A model generated the notes under the pieces. That model had not been told where the DNA came from. It saw only the letters and a program-made list of their open reading frames with translations, and did not search any database. Shown piece after piece: positions 61,424-64,000 of a DNA stretch of 64,000 bases. A program made the translations under genes and the position numbers. This stretch comes from Sphingomonas sanguinis NBRC 13937 (lineage in GTDB: Bacteria > Pseudomonadota > Alphaproteobacteria > Sphingomonadales > Sphingomonadaceae), in NCBI RefSeq assembly GCF_001591005.1, contig NZ_BCTY01000001.1, positions 186,001 to 250,000 of the forward strand. Reading direction: 5' to 3'. Position 1 is the stretch's first letter. Each line of letters starts with the position of its first letter.

Positions 61424-64000
61424 ATGCCGACGTCGGTCTTCATCAACGAATTCCATTACGACAATGCGGGAAGCGATACGGGCGAGTTCGTGGAGATCGC
61501 GGGCGCGGCTGGCACCGATCTGACCGGCTGGAAGATCGTGCTGTACAATGGCAACCCTGCCCAGCGCTCGGCCTATGGCACGGTGGCGTTGACCGGCACC
61601 ATCGCCGATCAGGGCAACGGCATGGGCACGGTGAAGGTCGCCTATGCGGCGAACGGCATCCAGAACGGCGGCTCGGGTGCCGCCGGAGAGCCCGATGGCC
61701 TCGCGCTGGTCGATGCGGCGGGCAATGTCGTGCAGTTCCTGAGCTATGAGGGCAGCTTCGTCGCCGCCGATGGCCCCGCCAAGGGCATGACCAGCGTTAA
61801 CATCGGCGTCTATGAGGACGGGACGCAGAGCGGCACCGCGCTGGGGCTGGTCGGCACCGGTACGACGGCGGAAGACTTCCACTGGGCGCTGATCAACACC
61901 GCGACCGCCGGGGCGGTGAATGCGGGCCAGACCTTCGGCAGCGCCGCGCCGACCCCGATGCCCGGCACGTTGGCGATCGCCGACGCCAGCCTGACGGAAG
62001 GAGACAGCGGCACGCGGGAGATCGTCTTCACCGTGACGCGCAGCGATGGCACCGCAGGCGGCGTATCGGCGACCTGGACGCTGAACCTGGGCAGCGGCGC
62101 GAGCGCGGCCGACGCGAGTGACTTCGCCGCCGATCTGGTGCGCACGGGCACGGTGACGTTCGCCGAAGGCGCGACCACTGCCCAGATCCGGCTGCCCGTG
62201 CTGGGCGATACGGTGTTCGAGGGCGACGAGAGCTTCTCCGTCACACTCTCCGATCCGCAGGGCGGCGCGACGCTGACCCGTGCCGTCGCGACGGGAACGA
62301 TCGCCAACGACGATGCCGCGCCGCCTGCCCCGCGCGCGAACGTCTTCATCAACGAAATCCACTACGACAATAGCGGCACCGATGTCGGCGAGGCGATCGA
62401 GATTGCCGGGGCGGCGGGCACCGACCTGTCGGGCTATAAGCTGGTGCTGTATAACGGCACGAACACGCCCGATGCGGCACCGGTCTATGCGACGACCACC
62501 CTGTCGGGCACGATCGACGACGAGGGCAACGGCTTTGGCGCGGTGTCCTTCCGCTATCCGGTCAACGGTCTCCAGAACGGCCCGGCCGACGGCGTGGCGC
62601 TGGTCGCGCCGGACGGCACGGTGGTGCAGTTCCTGTCCTATGGCGGCACGATCACCGCGGCAGCGGGCACGGCGGCGGCGGGCCTGACCAGCACCGATAT
62701 CGGCGTCGCCGAGTCCCCCGCGCCCGGCGCGGGCTTCTCGCTGCAGCTCAAGGGGTCCGGGTCGAGCGCGGGCGATTTCACCTGGACCGCGCCGAGCACC
62801 GACAGCTTCGGATCGGTCAATGCGGGGCAGAGCTTCCTGTCGGCGACCGGCACGGGGCATCTGCGCGTCAACGATGCCCGCGTCGTCGAGGGCGATAGCG
62901 GCACCAGCAACCTGGTCTTCACCGTGAACCGCGCGGGCGGCACCGCCAACGCCGCCACGGTCGACTATGCGGTCCATCTGGACGGGACCGCCAACGCCGC
63001 CGATCTCGGGGCCGCGGCGGTGCTGGCAGGCACGCTTCGCTTCGCGGCGGGCGAGACGAGCAAGCAGATCGTCGTGCCGATCGCGGGCGATACCGTCGGC
63101 GAAGGCAATGAAACGCTGTCGGTGACGCTGGGCACCACCAGCGGCGATGTCGTGATCGATCGCGGTACCGCGACCGGCACGATCGTCAACGACGACCCGA
63201 TCGCACTGTCGATCGGCCAGATCCAAGGCGAGGGTCACAGCTCCGCCTATGTCAACCAGACGGTGGCCACCAACGGCGTCGTGACCGCTGTCGACTCCAA
63301 CGGCTTCTACCTGCAGTCGGCGGTCGGCGACGGCAATGACCGCACGTCCGACGCGATCTTCGTCTTCACCAGCACCAAGCCGACCGTCCTCGTCGGCGAC
63401 GAGGCGACGGTGCGCGGCAAGGTGGCGGAATATGCCGGGGACGCCAAGGGCCTGACGGTCACGCAGATCGTCACCCCGACGGTCACCGTTGCCAGCCATG
63501 GCAATGCGCTGCCCGCTGCAGTGCTGATCGGGACGGGCGGCGTCCTGCCCCCGGCGCACACGATCGATCACGACCCGCTGACACATTACGACCCCGCGAA
63601 CGACGGCATCGATTTCTGGGAGTCGCTGGAAGGGATGCGGGTGACGATCGATACGCCCCAGGCGGTATCGAACACCAACGCCTATGGCGAGACCGACGTC
63701 GTCGCGTCGCATGGCGTCGGCGCCACCGGCATGAACGATCGCGGCGGCATCACCATTGCGCCCAATGCCGACGGCACGATCGACTACAACCCCGAGAAGA
63801 TCCAGATCGACGACGACAGCGCGATCTTCGCGGGCTTCAAGCCGGGCTACACCATCGGCGACCAGCTCAGCAGCGTGACCGGCATCGTCCATTATTCGTT
63901 CGACAATTACGAGGTGCTGGTCACCGAAGCGGTCACCGTCACGAAGGACGTGACGCTGACCAAGGAGGTCACGCAGCTTCAGGGCGACGCCAACCACCTG
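61424..64000 (+). CDS. secreted LTD/Calx-beta nuclease of ExeM/NucH type (3'-truncated by window)
   Basis: An uninterrupted reading frame of 859 codons from ATG 61424 to the window edge; GGGGAAA lies seven bases upstream. Modules in order: lamin-tail domain 1 (VFINEFHYDN, about 5-165), Calx-beta 1 (about 180-300), lamin-tail 2 (VFINEIHYDN, about 307-470), Calx-beta 2 (about 480-590), then an OB-fold domain (GQIQGEGHSSAYVNQTVATNGVVTAVDSNGFYLQS, about 600-690) typical of YhcR/ExeM extracellular nucleases. The endonuclease-exonuclease-phosphatase domain should follow outside the window. There is no N-terminal signal peptide, which fits type I secretion through a C-terminal signal. The likely job is degrading extracellular DNA for phosphate or biofilm release. 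Confidence 0.88.
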   Translation, partial: MPTSVFINEFHYDNAGSDTGEFVEIAGAAGTDLTGWKIVLYNGNPAQRSAYGTVALTGTIADQGNGMGTVKVAYAANGIQNGGSGAAGEPDGLALVDAAGNVVQFLSYEGSFVAADGPAKGMTSVNIGVYEDGTQSGTALGLVGTGTTAEDFHWALINTATAGAVNAGQTFGSAAPTPMPGTLAIADASLTEGDSGTREIVFTVTRSDGTAGGVSATWTLNLGSGASAADASDFAADLVRTGTVTFAEGATTAQIRLPVLGDTVFEGDESFSVTLSDPQGGATLTRAVATGTIANDDAAPPAPRANVFINEIHYDNSGTDVGEAIEIAGAAGTDLSGYKLVLYNGTNTPDAAPVYATTTLSGTIDDEGNGFGAVSFRYPVNGLQNGPADGVALVAPDGTVVQFLSYGGTITAAAGTAAAGLTSTDIGVAESPAPGAGFSLQLKGSGSSAGDFTWTAPSTDSFGSVNAGQSFLSATGTGHLRVNDARVVEGDSGTSNLVFTVNRAGGTANAATVDYAVHLDGTANAADLGAAAVLAGTLRFAAGETSKQIVVPIAGDTVGEGNETLSVTLGTTSGDVVIDRGTATGTIVNDDPIALSIGQIQGEGHSSAYVNQTVATNGVVTAVDSNGFYLQSAVGDGNDRTSDAIFVFTSTKPTVLVGDEATVRGKVAEYAGDAKGLTVTQIVTPTVTVASHGNALPAAVLIGTGGVLPPAHTIDHDPLTHYDPANDGIDFWESLEGMRVTIDTPQAVSNTNAYGETDVVASHGVGATGMNDRGGITIAPNADGTIDYNPEKIQIDDDSAIFAGFKPGYTIGDQLSSVTGIVHYSFDNYEVLVTEAVTVTKDVTLTKEVTQLQGDANHL

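Noticed and set aside
61361..63997. Long minus-strand open frame of 878 codons
   Set aside because: It is arginine- and valine-rich shadow of the plus-strand nuclease gene. The plus frame has recognisable LTD, Calx-beta and OB-fold domains and a good ribosome site; the minus frame has none.
1..64000. CRISPR arrays, insertion sequences, rRNA genes and phage modules
   Set aside because: No evenly spaced direct repeats, transposase or integrase domains, rRNA stretches or structural phage genes were seen on reading.

Overview
The window is high-GC (clearly GC-rich third positions) and dense with TonB-dependent receptors (four), two-partner overlaps of the ATGA type, a large clade-2 catalase, SapC/cupin/tryptophan-halogenase clusters and a fused DPBB-SPOR RlpA. 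This gene content fits a chromosome of a sphingomonad (Alphaproteobacteria, Sphingomonas-like). That assignment is an inference from gene families, not from a marker gene.

Layout. 1-3.0 kb: minus-strand cell-wall genes (MltB-type lytic transglycosylase, RlpA, D-Ala-D-Ala carboxypeptidase) running into the start of holB. 3.2-5.1 kb: a recombination scar at a serine tRNA gene (an orphan 5' half, then an intact tRNA-Ser(UGA)), followed 20 bp later by a lower-GC single-gene ATPase-TOPRIM (DUF4435) protein resembling fused PARIS/OLD-type anti-phage effectors. 5.3-18 kb: ordinary accessory metabolism (DUF885 peptidase-like protein, a hydrolase pseudogene, an FMN reductase, a TonB receptor, a PAS-GGDEF-EAL protein, a Tat-exported TIM-barrel isomerase, and LysR with a divergent NmrA-like reductase and FAD monooxygenase). 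18.1-20.2 kb: a siderophore receptor. 20.4-28.7 kb: an OmpR-type two-component system and a complete tripartite RND efflux pump. The same 15-bp near-palindrome lies in opposite orientation upstream of each. 28.7-32.0 kb: a four-gene minus-strand operon (GT2 glycosyltransferase, acyl-CoA-dehydrogenase-like flavoprotein, PIG-L deacetylase, NodS-like methyltransferase), each gene overlapping the next by exactly 4 bp; the pathway is unknown. 32.2-34.4 kb: katE-type catalase.

34.4-48.0 kb is a carbohydrate-utilisation-like locus: GH3 beta-glucosidase, MFS transporter and a CE4-like deacetylase on the minus strand, diverging from a TonB receptor, flavin halogenase, SapC, cupin/JmjC-like protein, second halogenase and LacI regulator on the plus strand. 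Two AACGTT-centred operators sit between the divergent arms. 48.3-53.3 kb holds a chemoreceptor with a C-terminal WxxF pentapeptide and another carbohydrate-type TonB receptor with its own perfect LacI-like palindrome. 53.7-57.0 kb has three small, tightly coupled envelope genes of unknown role, convergent with an FAD-linked oxidase.

57.7-61.0 kb looks like a zinc-starvation island: two divergent COG0523 GTPases (one a ZigA-type metallochaperone, the other with a seven-histidine run) share a Zur-box-like palindrome, and the next minus-strand gene belongs to the SnoaL-like COG4337 family related to metal-independent iota carbonic anhydrases. From 61.4 kb to the window end runs a long open plus-strand gene for a modular secreted LTD/Calx-beta/OB-fold nuclease of the ExeM/NucH type, truncated by the window edge.
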